NCBI GenBank assembly: GCA_944393685.1
Contig: CALYAW010000006.1
Location: 21,205 to 85,204 of the forward strand
Direction: 5' to 3'
Origin: an uncultured Alphaproteobacteria bacterium
GTDB taxonomy: Bacteria > Pseudomonadota > Alphaproteobacteria > RF32 > CAG-239
Length of the DNA stretch: 64,000 bases
Under the pieces are notes generated by a model. It saw nothing but the letters and a program-made list of their open reading frames with translations. It did not search any database and was not told the origin of the DNA. Below, piece after piece: positions 1 to 10,930 of this stretch. The first letter of the stretch is position 1, and each line of letters starts with the position of its first letter. The position numbers and the translations under genes were made by a program.

Positions 1-2280
1 ACGAAAATACTCTTCCCTCTCCTCAGTTGTTGCATCGCTATGCTTCAAGATAGACATTGAAATAACTTCATCCTTATCCGCAAGTTTAATACCGCGAACA
101 CCTGTTGAATTTCTGCCAACGAATACGCGAACATCTTCCACAGGGAAACGAATACACTTACCACTGCGAGCAGCCAACATAACATCATTATCTTCATTAC
201 AAATACGAACGTTAATCAATTTATCGCCATCATCCAATTTCATAGCGATTTTTCCGTTAGATTGAACATTAACAAAATCACTCAACGAATTACGACGAAC
301 ATTACCCTTCGAAGTGGCAAACATGATGGACATGTCTTGACATTCTGTCTCATTTTCCGGCAATTTCATAATGGTTGTAATTGTCTCACCGGGATCAAGC
401 GGCAACAAATTAACAAACGGCTTTCCCTTAGATGTCGGAGAACCCAAAGGTAATTTATACACCTTCATTTTATAAACATATCCTAAAGAAGAGAAGAACA
501 ACACCGGCGTATGGGTAGAAGCCACAAACAACCGAGTTACAAAATCTTCCTCTTTGGTAGCCATTCCGGATTTTCCTTTTCCGCCGCGTTTTTGAGCTTT
601 ATATGCATTCAGCGGCACACGCTTAATATATCCGGCTTCCGTAACGGTAACCACCATATCTTCCCTTTGAATCAAAGACTCAATATCAGTATCATACTCT
701 ATGTCTTCAATTTTAGAACGACGAGGTGTAGCATATTCATCTTTAATAACCACCAATTCATCACGCATAATAGTGTATAATTTTTCACGTGAAGACAGAA
801 TAGACAGGCATTCTTTAATTTCATCTCCGAGAACAACCAATTCTTCATGGATTTTGTCTCTTTCCAAGCCTGTCAATCTTTGGAGTTTCAAATCCAAAAT
901 AGCACGAGCCTGAGCCTCAGACAAACGATAAGTTCCGTTTTCGACCTTACGGTCAGGTTCATCAATCAATTTCACCAAAGGTTCAACATCACCGGCTGGC
1001 CATGCTTTTGCCAGCAACGCTTCTTTAGCTTCTTGCGGTGATGGAGAGGTTCGTATCAAATCAATTACCGGATCAATATTTTCAACAGCAATTGCTAATC
1101 CGACCAACGTATGGGCACGATCACGGGCTTTACCCAATTCAAAAATCGTACGACGACGAATAACTTCTTCACGGAACTCTATAAATGCGGCAATAATTTC
1201 TTTAAGGTTCATCATCATCGGACGACCATTATGAATTGCCAGCATATTCATACCGAAACTGGTCTGCAACGAAGTATATTTATACAATTGGTTCAAGACC
1301 ACATCAGCCTGAAAATCTCTTTTTACTTCAATAACGACACGAACACCTTGACGATCAGATTCATCACGGATTTCGGCAATGCCTTCAATTTTCTTTTCCT
1401 TAACCAATTCGGCAATACGAGTAATCATTGCGGCTTTATTAACCTGATAAGGGATTTCATGAACAATGATTGCCTCTTTATCTTTGTGAAGTTCTTCAAT
1501 TGTGCATTTGGCACGCATTACAACCGAGCCGCGGCCGGTCAAATAAGCGGATTTAGCACCGGCATAGCCAAGTACCAATCCTCCCGTTGGAAAATCTGGT
1601 CCGGGAATAATTTTAACCATCTCCTCAATGGATATATCCGGATTGTCAATATAAGCACAGCAAGCGTCAATAACCTCGCCAAGATTATGAGGAGGAATAT
1701 TGGTTGCCATACCAACCGCAATACCGTTTGCCCCGTTAACTAGAAGATTCGGATATCGTGCTGGCAAAACAGATGGTTCCTGCAAACTTTCATCATAGTT
1801 TGGCATAAAATCAACGGTATCTTTATCGATATCATCAATCAAAGCATGAGCGACTTTTGCCAATCTAGCCTCGGTATAACGCATCGCGGCGGCGCTGTCA
1901 CCATCCATAGAACCGAAGTTTCCTTGACCATCAATCAAAGGAACCCGCATTGAAAAAGGCTGAGCCATACGAACCATAGCTTCATAGACCGAAAAATCTC
2001 CATGTGGGTGATATTTACCTAAAACATCACCGACGATACGAGCTGATTTACGAAACGGGCGATTATAATCATATCCATTTTCATAAGCCGAATAAATAAT
2101 ACGACGATGCACTGGCTTCAAACCATCACGAACATCTGGCAGCGCACGAGAAACAATAACACTCATTGCATAATCCAGATAAGAACGGCGCATTTCTTCC
2201 GAAATTTCAATCGGCGTAATGTCTTTGCCAACATCAATCGGATTAATATCAGCTTTTTTATTTTCAATTTCTTCAGTCAC
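1..2280 (-). CDS. gyrA: DNA gyrase subunit A (3' end outside window)
   Basis: Catalytic subunit of DNA gyrase, the type II topoisomerase that introduces negative supercoils. 760 codons are visible; the C-terminus lies beyond position 1. The start is GTG at 2280, with AAGGTG about 8 bases upstream. The catalytic tyrosine is Tyr135 in RYTEARL (E. coli Tyr122). The GyrA box reads QKRGGKG at residues 563-569 and opens the DNA-wrapping C-terminal domain. The quinolone-resistance-determining stretch reads [13 protein letters not shown], so the residues matching E. coli Ser83 and Asp87 are Phe96 and Glu100; the 13-residue offset agrees with the catalytic Tyr. The last visible residues, ending EEREYFR, fit the family. 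Identity is certain; only the C-terminal end is missing. Confidence 0.97.
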   Translation of the reverse strand, partial: MTEEIENKKADINPIDVGKDITPIEISEEMRRSYLDYAMSVIVSRALPDVRDGLKPVHRRIIYSAYENGYDYNRPFRKSARIVGDVLGKYHPHGDFSVYEAMVRMAQPFSMRVPLIDGQGNFGSMDGDSAAAMRYTEARLAKVAHALIDDIDKDTVDFMPNYDESLQEPSVLPARYPNLLVNGANGIAVGMATNIPPHNLGEVIDACCAYIDNPDISIEEMVKIIPGPDFPTGGLVLGYAGAKSAYLTGRGSVVMRAKCTIEELHKDKEAIIVHEIPYQVNKAAMITRIAELVKEKKIEGIAEIRDESDRQGVRVVIEVKRDFQADVVLNQLYKYTSLQTSFGMNMLAIHNGRPMMMNLKEIIAAFIEFREEVIRRRTIFELGKARDRAHTLVGLAIAVENIDPVIDLIRTSPSPQEAKEALLAKAWPAGDVEPLVKLIDEPDRKVENGTYRLSEAQARAILDLKLQRLTGLERDKIHEELVVLGDEIKECLSILSSREKLYTIMRDELVVIKDEYATPRRSKIEDIEYDTDIESLIQREDMVVTVTEAGYIKRVPLNAYKAQKRGGKGKSGMATKEEDFVTRLFVASTHTPVLFFSSLGYVYKMKVYKLPLGSPTSKGKPFVNLLPLDPGETITTIMKLPENETECQDMSIMFATSKGNVRRNSLSDFVNVQSNGKIAMKLDDGDKLINVRICNEDNDVMLAARSGKCIRFPVEDVRVFVGRNSTGVRGIKLADKDEVISMSILKHSDATTEEREEYFR

Positions 2281-2500
2281 TTTATTTACACCTTTACTTT
2301 AACAATTCAAACTCTGATAAGATTAGCAAAAAATACTTTTTGAAGCTAACAAATTCTCCGACTTATGCCCAGATAAAAACACCCAAACACGCTCTATGGG
2401 CAAAAAAACAGCCTTAAAATCGATTTTTAATTTTTCTTGCCGGCAAAAGGTTAACAATAATGCATCAAAAAACGATAATTTAGCCAATTTTTAATATCAA

Positions 2501-2533
2501 AAAAAGGAAAGGCGTTTCCGCTCTTTCCTTTTT
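2501..2533 (-). terminator. Rho-independent terminator downstream of ssb
   Basis: Inverted repeat with arms AAAAAGGAAAG (2501-2511) and CTTTCCTTTTT (2523-2533), 11-base loop, and T-rich flank on the minus strand. It lies just past the ssb stop. The rest of 2281-2555 is AT-rich and shows nothing else beyond the gyrA ribosome-binding site. Confidence 0.75.
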
Positions 2534-2555
2534 GCAGATAAATTCTTAATTTTGA

Positions 2556-3017
2556 CTAAAATGGAATATCATCATCCAAATCGGCAGAAGGAGCCGCAGG
2601 AGCAGAATCCCAACCTGAAGACGAGGAAGAAAAAACATCATTTCCGCCGGCCGGAACTCCATCTCCCTTACCATCAAGAAGAACCAAAGAACCATTATAA
2701 TTTTGCAAAACAACTTCTGTCGTATATCTTTCTTGACCGTTGCCATCTTCCCATTTACGCGTCTGCAACTGACCTTCCAAATAAACTTTCGAACCTTTAC
2801 GGAGATAACGTTCTGCAATATCTGCCAACTGAGGATTAAAAATAACCACCCGATGCCATTCTGTACGATCTTTTCGTTCTCCGGACAACTTATCTTTCCA
2901 TGTATCCGACGTTGCCACATTCAAATTGACGATTTTGGCACCATTTTGAGTATTGCTGACTTTAGGATCAGCTCCCAAATTGCCGACCAAAATTACCTTA
3001 TTAATGCTTCCAGCCAT
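2556..3017 (-). CDS. ssb: Single-stranded DNA-binding protein
   Basis: Binds and protects single-stranded DNA in replication, recombination and repair, and recruits partners through its acidic tail. The protein has 153 residues. An OB-fold spans about residues 1-108, opening with MAGSINKVILVGNLGADP, followed by a short Gly/Ser/Ala-rich linker and the conserved acidic tip DDDIPF at the C-terminus. The start ATG at 3017 has a TAAGG-type ribosome-binding site about 8 bases upstream. It appears monocistronic, with its own terminator. Length and both signature ends are typical of bacterial SSB. Confidence 0.97.
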   Translation of the reverse strand: MAGSINKVILVGNLGADPKVSNTQNGAKIVNLNVATSDTWKDKLSGERKDRTEWHRVVIFNPQLADIAERYLRKGSKVYLEGQLQTRKWEDGNGQERYTTEVVLQNYNGSLVLLDGKGDGVPAGGNDVFSSSSSGWDSAPAAPSADLDDDIPF

Positions 3018-3091
3018 TTTATTTATACCTTATATTATTCGTTAAAACTCTACTCAATATACATTGATAATTTCCAGATTAAAACCCAAAA

Positions 3092-4204
3092 TCAATAAAC
3101 CTGTGTATATTCTCCTTCTGAAAAACCATATACACCATAAGGAGCTGATTTATTAGGATTTCCTTCCTTAAACTTAACTTTTCCCCATGGCAAGACAAAT
3201 TCAGCAGAATCAGATACTTGAGAAGTTTTCTCATAATCAAAAGAATTGGCTTGCATCACGATTGTTTTCCATAAAAGAACACTCAAATAGCCATAAGCGC
3301 CCAATCCTCGCGGTTCCTGCCTTTTAAGGCGCAAACGCACCAAGGTCTCGGCAAACTGCGGATTATCTCTAAGATTCTCAAGAGCCAAAAAATATAATCC
3401 TTTCTGCCTTGAGCTAACGATATCGGTATAATCTTCTCTCAAAGCATAACGACTGGTAAATATGGCGGTTCCATTTCTAATCTCTCCGATTTCACGCGTC
3501 AATTTAGCCGTGTTTTTAGATGTCCCCAATATATAAACCACCTGATTATTGAGCAATATTTCATCAGCCATTTGCTTAAAATCATCGCCATAATTGGCAA
3601 AATTATAAGTTGTCAACCGTTGCATCATTTTTTCGTCAGTAAAAATTTGCTGTATAGCAGCGGCAATCTCCACCGCAGAACGATTTTGACCATCATAAAC
3701 CAAAGCCACGTTTTGATTTATAAATTTATGTTTATAAAAAGAAAAAAAAGCAGCAGCCTGTGTTGTTTCTGTTCCGGTAAATTTGATTAATCCTTTTCGC
3801 GCAATTTCCAATTTTTCGCCATCCACGGGCAAAGGAACTATTTGCATAATTTTACCGTCTTCATATATTTTTGCAACTTCGAAAAATTTATTTCCGCAAT
3901 AAGGCCCTATAACCAAAAGCATTTTATCTTCGGGAGAAGAATTAACAGCCATCATCTGCGCCATAGAAACATTAAAACGATCATCACATTGATCATCCAC
4001 TTCAATCAGATTAATACTTTGCCCCAACAAACCACCTTGATTATTAATCTCAGACACGGCCGCTTTTACCCCTGATATCAAATCTTTGGCGGCATCGCTA
4101 TAATCTCCGCTTTTAGGAGCTATGACGGCAATATTAACGGCAGCTTTGGCTGTCTCAATCAGACATAACAACATCGCAACCGCATAAACAAAAAATTTTA
4201 TCAT
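3092..4204 (-). CDS. Periplasmic branched-chain amino acid/amide-type binding protein
   Basis: Secreted type 1 periplasmic binding protein (Leu/Ile/Val-binding family, Peripla_BP_6). The sequence opens with a hydrophobic signal peptide of about 21 residues ending ETAKA, then the fold start VNIAVIAPKSGDYSD and a LIEVDDQCD strand typical of LivJ/LivK-like proteins. No permease or ATPase genes lie nearby, so it may serve a distant transporter, act as a sensor, or belong to the LppC-like branch; the substrate cannot be read. The ATG at 4204 was chosen; an in-frame TTG at 4213 would add three residues, and neither has a clear ribosome-binding site. Confidence 0.75.
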   Translation of the reverse strand: MIKFFVYAVAMLLCLIETAKAAVNIAVIAPKSGDYSDAAKDLISGVKAAVSEINNQGGLLGQSINLIEVDDQCDDRFNVSMAQMMAVNSSPEDKMLLVIGPYCGNKFFEVAKIYEDGKIMQIVPLPVDGEKLEIARKGLIKFTGTETTQAAAFFSFYKHKFINQNVALVYDGQNRSAVEIAAAIQQIFTDEKMMQRLTTYNFANYGDDFKQMADEILLNNQVVYILGTSKNTAKLTREIGEIRNGTAIFTSRYALREDYTDIVSSRQKGLYFLALENLRDNPQFAETLVRLRLKRQEPRGLGAYGYLSVLLWKTIVMQANSFDYEKTSQVSDSAEFVLPWGKVKFKEGNPNKSAPYGVYGFSEGEYTQVY

Positions 4205-4351
4205 AAAAAACAATATACTGGTTAAAACGTAAAGCGCATACTAGCACCATGTTTAATTTTTGCAAGTTTTTTATTTATAATCGCTTTAAGCATGTTTTAT
4301 ATTGCTATTCCTTGGAAAATAAACTATATTGCACGACCGAGGAGAACAAGA

Positions 4352-7162
4352 ATGAGTAATGATTTTATTGACATTAAAGGCGCCAGAGAACACAATCTCA
4401 AAAATATCAGCATAAGTATCCCCAAAAATAAGCTAACAGTCATCACCGGTCTTTCTGGATCGGGCAAATCCTCCTTGGCATTTGACACCATTTATGCCGA
4501 AGGTCAAAGACGTTATGTTGAAAGCCTCTCCTCCTATGCACGCCAATTTTTGGATTTGATGAAAAAACCGGATGTAGATTCTTTGGAAGGACTTTCTCCT
4601 GCAATTTCCATTGAACAAAAAACAACCTCTCATAATCCTCGTTCAACTGTCGGCACTGTTACTGAAATTTATGATTATATGCGTTTGCTCTGGGCCAGAG
4701 CTGGAACTCCCTATTCACCCGCGACGGGTTTGCCTATTGAATCTCAAACTGTTTCTCAAATGGTAGATCGTCTTCTTGAAATGCCTGAAGGCACCAAATT
4801 AATGCTTTTATCCCCGATAGCCCGTGGCAAAAAAGGAGAATTCAAAAAAGAAATCGAAACATTGCAAAAACGTGGATATCAACGCCTCAAAATAGACGGA
4901 ACAATATACGATATAGAAGAAGCCCCGGAACTAAACAAAAATCAAAAACATGATATAGAAGTAATTATTGATCGTATCATCATAAAAGAAGGTATCAGCG
5001 AAAGATTATCTCAATCGATTGAAACAGCTCTAAACCTAAGTGATGGTCTACTTTTTGCCGAAAATGTCACGACAGGAGAAAGAACGATTTTTTCTTCAAA
5101 ATTTGCCTGTCCGGTCTCCGGCTTTACAATAGAAGAAATAGAACCGCGCTTATTTTCTTTTAACAATCCTTACGGAGCCTGCCCTCACTGTGAAGGTATA
5201 GGTGCAAAACTTTATATGGATCCGCTTCTTGTTGTTCCCAATCCCAATTTATCAATATCAAAAGGAGCTATCGCCCCGTGGTTTAATCGTCGACATGGAT
5301 TTTTTACTGACACATTAACCTCTTTATGTCGCTATCTTGAAATTTCCGAGGACACACCATGGAAAGATTTGCCTCAACATGCCAAAGACGTCATTTTATA
5401 TGGTTCAGGAAATGAACCTATTCCGATATATTTTTCCCATTTCCAAACATATAAGCCTTTTGAAGGGGTTATCCCCAACATGGAGCGTCGTTTTTTGGAA
5501 ACAGATTCAATGTCCTCAAGGGAAGAATTAGCTCGCTATCAATCTGCAGCGCCTTGTGAGTTTTGCGGCGGAAAGCGTTTAAAACCAGAAGCCTTGGCTG
5601 TTAAAATTGGAGGTCTTGATATTATAGAAGCTTCCAACTTATCCATAAAAAAAGCACTTGTTTGGTTTCGCGGCATAGGACCTACTCTCTCCCCAAAAAA
5701 ACAAGAAATCGCAGCAAAAATTCTTAAAGAAATTATAGAGAGACTAAGTTTTTTAAATAACGTTGGTCTTGAATATCTAAATTTATCCAGACAATCAGGC
5801 ACATTATCCGGCGGCGAAGCACAGCGTATACGTCTTGCCTCACAAATAGGCTCAGGCCTAACCGGCGTACTCTATGTTTTGGATGAACCTTCCATTGGCT
5901 TACATCAAAGAGACAATGACCGCCTTTTAGAAACACTGACACGGTTAAGAGATATCGGCAACACCGTAATAGTGGTAGAACATGACGAAGATGCCATTCG
6001 GGCAGCCGATTTTCTGGTTGACATGGGTCCCGGAGCCGGCAGCCAGGGAGGAGAGATAGTTGCCCAAGGAACGCCGCAAGAAGTCTTTAAAAACAAAAAC
6101 AGTATAACCGCTCAGTATCTCAACGGGGATAAAGTTATTGCCGTCCCCTCAATACGTCGTAAAGGAAACGGAAAGTTTATAGGTCTTAAAGGAGCTAGAA
6201 CCAATAATCTGAAAAATATTAACGTACAAATTCCGCTAGGAACTTTTACGTGCATCACGGGTGTTTCGGGCGGTGGCAAGTCTTCCTTAATATTAGAAAC
6301 ACTGTGTAAAGCACTAGACAAAGAAATCAATGGATCAAGAGAACCTGCCGGAGTTTACGACGAACTGATTGGAGCCCAAAATATTGATAAAATCATTAAT
6401 ATCGACCAGTCACCGATAGGTCGCACACCACGCTCAAATCCGGCTACTTATACCGGTTTATTTGATTATATCCGTAACTGGTTTGCCGGTCTTCCCGAAG
6501 CCAAAGCGCGCGGATATTCTGCCGGACGTTTTTCTTTTAATGTCCCCGGGGGGCGTTGTGAAGCCTGCAAAGGAGACGGTGTTACCAAAATTGAAATGAA
6601 TTTTATGGCCGATGTCTATGTCGAATGTGATGTATGCAAAGGACGACGTTTCAATCGCGAAACCTTAGAAGTCCGTTATAAAGATAAATCCATTGCAGAT
6701 GTTTTAGACATGACCGTAGATGAAGCCTTTGACTTTTTCAATGCTATTCCCTCTATCAAAAGCAGACTGGAACTATTAAGAAAAGTAGGTCTTGGTTACA
6801 TAAAACTAGGACAACCCGCAACAACCTTATCCGGAGGAGAAGCTCAGCGTATAAAACTTTCCAAAGAGCTTTCCAAACGAGCCACCGGTAAAACACTTTA
6901 CATTCTTGACGAACCGACAACAGGACTTCATTTTGAAGACATCAACAAATTGCTAAAAGTACTGCAAGCACTGGTTGAACAAGGAAATTCCGTTATTGTG
7001 ATTGAACATAATCTAGATGTTATAAAAGTTGCAGACTACATCATTGATCTTGGGCCGGAAGGAGGCGATGGCGGCGGAAAAATCATTGCTCAAGGAACGC
7101 CTGAAGAAGTAGCACAATCAGAAACCAGCTATACCGCCAAATACTTACGTTCAAAAATCTAG
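4352..7162 (+). CDS. uvrA: Excinuclease ABC subunit A
   Basis: Damage-recognition ATPase of nucleotide excision repair, acting as a dimer with UvrB. The protein has 936 residues from the ATG at 4352, which has GAGGAGA upstream; an in-frame extension to 4292 is not supported. Two ABC modules are visible: Walker [10 protein letters not shown] near residue 33 and GVSGGGKSS in the second half, with signature motifs [13 protein letters not shown] and [13 protein letters not shown] and Walker [13 protein letters not shown] and [12 protein letters not shown]. The C-terminal zinc module (CEACKGDG ... CDVCKGRR) is intact. The first zinc motif reads CPVS ... CPHC, with Ser in place of one Cys, a variant I recall from other alphaproteobacteria. 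Its stop overlaps the stop of the convergent neighbour. Confidence 0.97.
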   Translation: MSNDFIDIKGAREHNLKNISISIPKNKLTVITGLSGSGKSSLAFDTIYAEGQRRYVESLSSYARQFLDLMKKPDVDSLEGLSPAISIEQKTTSHNPRSTVGTVTEIYDYMRLLWARAGTPYSPATGLPIESQTVSQMVDRLLEMPEGTKLMLLSPIARGKKGEFKKEIETLQKRGYQRLKIDGTIYDIEEAPELNKNQKHDIEVIIDRIIIKEGISERLSQSIETALNLSDGLLFAENVTTGERTIFSSKFACPVSGFTIEEIEPRLFSFNNPYGACPHCEGIGAKLYMDPLLVVPNPNLSISKGAIAPWFNRRHGFFTDTLTSLCRYLEISEDTPWKDLPQHAKDVILYGSGNEPIPIYFSHFQTYKPFEGVIPNMERRFLETDSMSSREELARYQSAAPCEFCGGKRLKPEALAVKIGGLDIIEASNLSIKKALVWFRGIGPTLSPKKQEIAAKILKEIIERLSFLNNVGLEYLNLSRQSGTLSGGEAQRIRLASQIGSGLTGVLYVLDEPSIGLHQRDNDRLLETLTRLRDIGNTVIVVEHDEDAIRAADFLVDMGPGAGSQGGEIVAQGTPQEVFKNKNSITAQYLNGDKVIAVPSIRRKGNGKFIGLKGARTNNLKNINVQIPLGTFTCITGVSGGGKSSLILETLCKALDKEINGSREPAGVYDELIGAQNIDKIINIDQSPIGRTPRSNPATYTGLFDYIRNWFAGLPEAKARGYSAGRFSFNVPGGRCEACKGDGVTKIEMNFMADVYVECDVCKGRRFNRETLEVRYKDKSIADVLDMTVDEAFDFFNAIPSIKSRLELLRKVGLGYIKLGQPATTLSGGEAQRIKLSKELSKRATGKTLYILDEPTTGLHFEDINKLLKVLQALVEQGNSVIVIEHNLDVIKVADYIIDLGPEGGDGGGKIIAQGTPEEVAQSETSYTAKYLRSKI

Positions 7163-8562
7163 AGTGTCTTACCGCCTTTTCCACTCATATACCGCGCTTG
7201 TTTTTGCGTATAAGCAGACATAATATTACGACTCATCTCAGCGATAGCTTTGTCGGAGTTTTTTCTCAAAACGCCACACAAAGCCTCCGTTTCGCTTTTT
7301 TTATAATCATGCTCTTTCACGATGTTACAAAACATACGTGTCATTCTTTCATGAAACTGTGGATTAAACTCTTCCAATTCAACATCACTTATAACAAAAG
7401 AATGAGCATAACTTTCCGCTATTTTTAACACCAAATTTTTATCAATACTTTTTAACTCATTTTGCGGAACAAATTCTTCAAACAGGCAAGAAGCTTTCAC
7501 TTTATTATTTTGTTGTTCGGCATTGCGTAATAACAATTTTTCCAAAAGTTCCGTTCGAATAGAAGGATTATCATAATTATAAGAAGCATACTGAAATAAA
7601 TAATCTGCGTAACGCGAAACCAATTGATTACCAGCATCATTTATGTGTTGCAAACCCATATTAATAACGGCAAACGAACGGGACAATACCTGTTTTTTAT
7701 TTTTTACGCCATTAGCCGCCCCAAATTTATGCAAAACAGCTCCCAAATACAAATTCATATCTTTTGTTGCCAGTGGTTTTCCCTCATAATAAGCCATTGT
7801 TTCGGCAGAAAAAGGAACCTTAGATTTTTTCATTGCCGAAAGCATGTCCAAACGAGCCTGTTCATCAATAGTTTTGAGATTTCCATATACATCAGTATAT
7901 TGAACCCCCTCCAATATCTGAGCATTACGGGCCACAGTTTCCAAGAAAGTCTGAGCCGAAACAATCTTGTCCTTAAAGGTTGATTTTTTACACTCCTTCA
8001 ACAATTCATGAAACAACTTCACGGTTTGAATTCGTTCATAATCAAAATCTTGCGCAATTTCTCCAAAACTAAAATCACCGAGTTGACGATAGACCTGCCG
8101 ATATTCTTCTGCGCTATACCGATATTCCAAATAATCAAGAGCATTAATTTTATCTTTAGCAGATAACTCCAAATTCAAACACCCCAAAAGATGCATAATA
8201 TTTTTTTGAAAACGACGCTCTCTCCGATACTCTTCCGGCTTTTTATTTTTATTTTGCAACGCACTATTTCGCATATCCGGATGCGCCGCTTTAACAAAGC
8301 GCCATAAGACAGCTCCTGCAGCTTTCTTATGATCTGCAGCCATATTTATAAAATCATCAAATGATTTAGCTAGCCCCACATTGACAGACATATATTCTGT
8401 ATTTTCAGGAAGCGGAAGATTATTATTTCGCAAAAAGCCTTCAATTCCCCAACAATGTCTGGAAAACTCGTCCCACAAACAGTTTTCATTACAGAAACTT
8501 TTGGCATAATGCATCAACACATGCAACCATTGAGCATAAAGTTCGGAGGATTGAACAGACAT
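7159..8562 (-). CDS. Hypothetical protein, 467 aa
   Basis: I do not recognise this family. The protein is predicted soluble, mostly helical and rich in charged residues, with no signal peptide, membrane segment or P-loop visible. It carries several Cys and Trp residues near the N-terminus ([16 protein letters not shown]) and a Tyr/Arg-rich stretch around residues 145-165. ATG at 8562 was chosen because GGAG lies about 6 bases upstream; an ATG four codons earlier has no such site and itself contains that GGAG. The stop codon overlaps that of uvrA tail to tail (TAG on each strand sharing two bases). Codon use resembles the neighbours, so it is likely expressed. Confidence 0.65.
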   Translation of the reverse strand: MSVQSSELYAQWLHVLMHYAKSFCNENCLWDEFSRHCWGIEGFLRNNNLPLPENTEYMSVNVGLAKSFDDFINMAADHKKAAGAVLWRFVKAAHPDMRNSALQNKNKKPEEYRRERRFQKNIMHLLGCLNLELSAKDKINALDYLEYRYSAEEYRQVYRQLGDFSFGEIAQDFDYERIQTVKLFHELLKECKKSTFKDKIVSAQTFLETVARNAQILEGVQYTDVYGNLKTIDEQARLDMLSAMKKSKVPFSAETMAYYEGKPLATKDMNLYLGAVLHKFGAANGVKNKKQVLSRSFAVINMGLQHINDAGNQLVSRYADYLFQYASYNYDNPSIRTELLEKLLLRNAEQQNNKVKASCLFEEFVPQNELKSIDKNLVLKIAESYAHSFVISDVELEEFNPQFHERMTRMFCNIVKEHDYKKSETEALCGVLRKNSDKAIAEMSRNIMSAYTQKQARYMSGKGGKTL

Positions 8563-8621
8563 CGGCCTCTCCATTTTGTCTAGTTTTTGTCATTATAACT
8601 GATTATGCATAAAATGCAACA

Positions 8622-8653
8622 AAAAAAGTCTCCGCAGACACGAAGACTTTTTT
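8622..8653. terminator. Bidirectional hairpin terminator
   Basis: Perfect arms AAAAAAGTCT (8622-8631) and AGACTTTTTT (8644-8653) around a 12-base loop. It lies about 120 bases past the end of the fadL-like gene and upstream of the 467-aa gene on the same strand, so it probably ends fadL transcription. The stretch 8690-8760 between it and fadL is GC-richer and unassigned. Confidence 0.65.
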
Positions 8654-8772
8654 GCCAAATTCTACATTTGCATGAAGAAAAATATTTTTAGTCTAGGACG
8701 AAAGCACCGAAGCACGAGGATAGCGCCTTCCCGCTAAACGTATGGATGTATTTTCTTCAGACAAAAACAACC

Positions 8773-10053
8773 CTAGAATTTGTAATTCAGAGATAATCCC
8801 CACAATTTAACAGAGTTATTATATTCCGCATAAACACCACGCTGTGTCGGAGGATTATTAGCCAAATCAACGGTAGCATCCTTAGCCTGAATATATGTAT
8901 AAGCCATGTCAAAAGACAAATTATCGTTATATTGATAATTCAAACCAACAGAATACCAAAGACGGTCAGAATCAGGAATACGAGGTGTACGATCCTTTTT
9001 CTTTACGGCAGATTGATCGTAAGCAACACCGAAGCGCAGTTTCCATTGGTGATCGATTTGATAGCTTGCGCCCAAGGCAAAGAAATCTGTATCGCGCCAA
9101 TTTTCTGGGGTATGACTAATCAAACCACCTCCGGCAATATTTCCTGTCATATCCATGTGGTAATCATCACCCATAATATCCAAAGACTCAAAAGAGCTCC
9201 AGAAAACGCGTTGCCATTCGGCCATCACAGCCCATTTTTCATTAATTTGATGATAAGCACCAAAAGACAACATCGCCGGAGTATCTAAAGTCGCATTAAT
9301 ATCTTGATTCAGCACAGGATTAAGAACGGCTCCCATCCCTGGAACAGATGCCGCATTTGCAGAACTAATGTCGCCTTTGAGCTTATGGTTAATTTCACTA
9401 CGATAGTTAACACCAAAACGAGTATCATCAGAAAGCTCGTACAAAGCACTCAATTGATAACCGACATCAATTGCGTCTCCCTTAAGAGCGGTATCGGCAG
9501 CTCCGCGAGCCGCAGAATTTGTTAATCTTGCTTTGACATATTGAACAGGCAATCCCGCACCGACAGAAAGTTTATCGGTAAGCTTATAAGCAGCCATAGG
9601 AGTGAAAGTAGAAGTAATAACCTTAGAAGTAATTCCATGATCGGATCCGACCCACTCACTGTCGTATTTTGTAATCATACCAAAAGGAACATTCAATCCC
9701 AAACCGACAGTCAATTTATCATCGATTTGATGAGAAATTGTACCATTAGGAGCCCAGGCAGCATGAACAATATTGTTGATATCTTGCTCACGAGTACCGT
9801 CAGCTTCAACATTTCCGGCTTCGGCACGAGGAACGATATAAGTAGCACCGAGATTAACTTGCGTTCCTTTTTGACGAGTTAACCCGGCGGCATTAAAATA
9901 AGCATAAGAGTTATTTTCTGCACCGGCAGTTGCACCGGCAAAAGCATTACCTTGAGCGGCAGCAGACTGCTCTCTCAAATGGAAACCGGCAGCCATTGCA
10001 TTTCCGGCCAACAAAATGGTTCCCAGCGCAGTAAAAGTAAGAAGTTTTTTCAT
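8773..10053 (-). CDS. FadL/OmpP1/TodX-family outer-membrane transporter
   Basis: Outer-membrane beta-barrel that admits hydrophobic compounds, most often long-chain fatty acids. The protein has 426 residues from the ATG at 10053 (AGAAGAGA upstream), opening with a signal peptide MKKLLTFTALGTILLAGNAMA. The mature N-terminus GFHLREQSAAAQGNAFAGA and the YFNAAGL stretch match the FadL hatch region, where NPA is usual and NAA is seen here. Alternating amphipathic strands follow and the chain ends in LNYKF, with the terminal aromatic needed for barrel insertion. Its neighbours are a TetR regulator and an Aas-like enzyme, which favours fatty acids over aromatic compounds as substrate. The substrate is inferred. 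Confidence 0.9.
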   Translation of the reverse strand: MKKLLTFTALGTILLAGNAMAAGFHLREQSAAAQGNAFAGATAGAENNSYAYFNAAGLTRQKGTQVNLGATYIVPRAEAGNVEADGTREQDINNIVHAAWAPNGTISHQIDDKLTVGLGLNVPFGMITKYDSEWVGSDHGITSKVITSTFTPMAAYKLTDKLSVGAGLPVQYVKARLTNSAARGAADTALKGDAIDVGYQLSALYELSDDTRFGVNYRSEINHKLKGDISSANAASVPGMGAVLNPVLNQDINATLDTPAMLSFGAYHQINEKWAVMAEWQRVFWSSFESLDIMGDDYHMDMTGNIAGGGLISHTPENWRDTDFFALGASYQIDHQWKLRFGVAYDQSAVKKKDRTPRIPDSDRLWYSVGLNYQYNDNLSFDMAYTYIQAKDATVDLANNPPTQRGVYAEYNNSVKLWGLSLNYKF

Positions 10054-10114
10054 AAATACAGTCTCTTCTGTTGTTAAAACATACAACAAAATGGTTATCC
10101 GAAAAAAAAATATT

Positions 10115-10132
10115 TGTCAATCAAATGATTGA
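10115..10132. promoter_or_regulatory. Perfect palindrome overlapping the likely fadL -35 box
   Basis: TCAATCA-AA-TGATTGA at 10117-10132 is a perfect 7+2+7 inverted repeat. On the minus strand a consensus TTGACA (10120-10115) overlaps it, about 60 bases upstream of the FadL-like start. The position suits an operator for the adjacent TetR protein or another repressor. A clear -10 box at ideal spacing was not found; GATAAC at 15 bases is the best candidate. Confidence 0.5.
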
Positions 10133-10170
10133 TTTATTTTTTTTAGTATGTAAGGAGTGCCGTATTTTCT

Positions 10171-10806
10171 TTATTTTCGACTATCAATCAAGAAGTCTAT
10201 TTGACTATACATATAGTCCAAAAGTTTTTGTTTTTCGGGCTCTTCATAAGTTTTCCATTCCATGAATTTGCAAATTGTATCTTTACGAGAACTAAATACA
10301 AACATCTGTGCAAAAAACGGAAACATATATAAATAAGCATCTTTTATGGATATTTTATTGTTACTGGCCAATTCCAAGAGATTAGCCATTTTTTTATAAA
10401 AAGGTAAGATCAATCCATCATACAAGATACCAAAATCTTCTGTTGGTTTTGAATATTCGCTCAAGAAAACCATTTTCATATCTCGAGATAACTTCTCCCC
10501 ACAGAGCAAGAATAAAAACACTTTAGTATATTTTTTAAGCATTTTTTTTGCTTCTGAACAGTCCTTATTTGACATAACCTGTTCATATTCTAGAGCCAGC
10601 TCGTCGGTTTCTTTTTTAACAGCCTCAACAATATTTTCAAGTGCAGCCGCATAAATTCCTTTTTTACCGCCAAAATAATATAAAATTGACGAAATATTGA
10701 TTCCTGCACGTTTTGCAATATCGCGTGTTGTTGCTCCCCCAAAACCATTTTTTGCAAACTCGCAAAATGCACTATATAGGAGCTGAGATTTTGAATCTTT
10801 TTTCAT
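10171..10806 (-). CDS. TetR-family transcriptional regulator
   Basis: DNA-binding repressor of 211 residues. The N-terminal TetR helix-turn-helix spans about residues 8-55 and includes GGATTRDIAKRAGINISS followed by ILYYFGGKKGIYAAAL, a form close to the CecR/YbiH subgroup. The rest is an all-helical ligand and dimer domain. Start ATG at 10806 with AAGGA about 8 bases upstream. The gene lies between a FadL-like porin (same strand, downstream) and a divergent Aas-like gene, so it probably responds to fatty acids or acyl-CoA/ACP and controls one or both. The ligand is inferred from context only. Confidence 0.9.
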   Translation of the reverse strand: MKKDSKSQLLYSAFCEFAKNGFGGATTRDIAKRAGINISSILYYFGGKKGIYAAALENIVEAVKKETDELALEYEQVMSNKDCSEAKKMLKKYTKVFLFLLCGEKLSRDMKMVFLSEYSKPTEDFGILYDGLILPFYKKMANLLELASNNKISIKDAYLYMFPFFAQMFVFSSRKDTICKFMEWKTYEEPEKQKLLDYMYSQIDFLIDSRK

Positions 10807-10834
10807 TTTTACAATCCTTACTTTAAAATTCGCT

Positions 10835-10851
10835 TTATTATGTCGTAATAA
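10835..10851. promoter_or_regulatory. Candidate operator between tetR and the aas-like gene
   Basis: TTATTA-TGTCG-TAATAA is a perfect 6+5+6 inverted repeat, about 30 bases upstream of the TetR start. Size and place suit autoregulation, but the arms are AT-only and could occur by chance. Confidence 0.35.
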
Positions 10852-10930
10852 TATTCAATTGACAATAGCAGATTTATCCCCGCTGCAAAAGAAACAAAAC
10901 TTTATATTTTTCAAAATATTAAGTAACATT

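Noticed and set aside
262..1743. Open frames on the plus strand across the gyrA region
   Set aside because: They are antisense to a gene whose gyrase motifs are clear; their translations are low-complexity and show no domain.
2546..3098. Plus- and minus-strand frames overlapping ssb
   Set aside because: Shadow frames of ssb, which alone has a ribosome-binding site and OB-fold with the DDDIPF tail.
8690..8760. Structured RNA in the GC-richer gap next to fadL, and a similar patch at 63873-63925
   Set aside because: The two patches do not match each other well enough to call a repeat family, and no known RNA structure is recognised.
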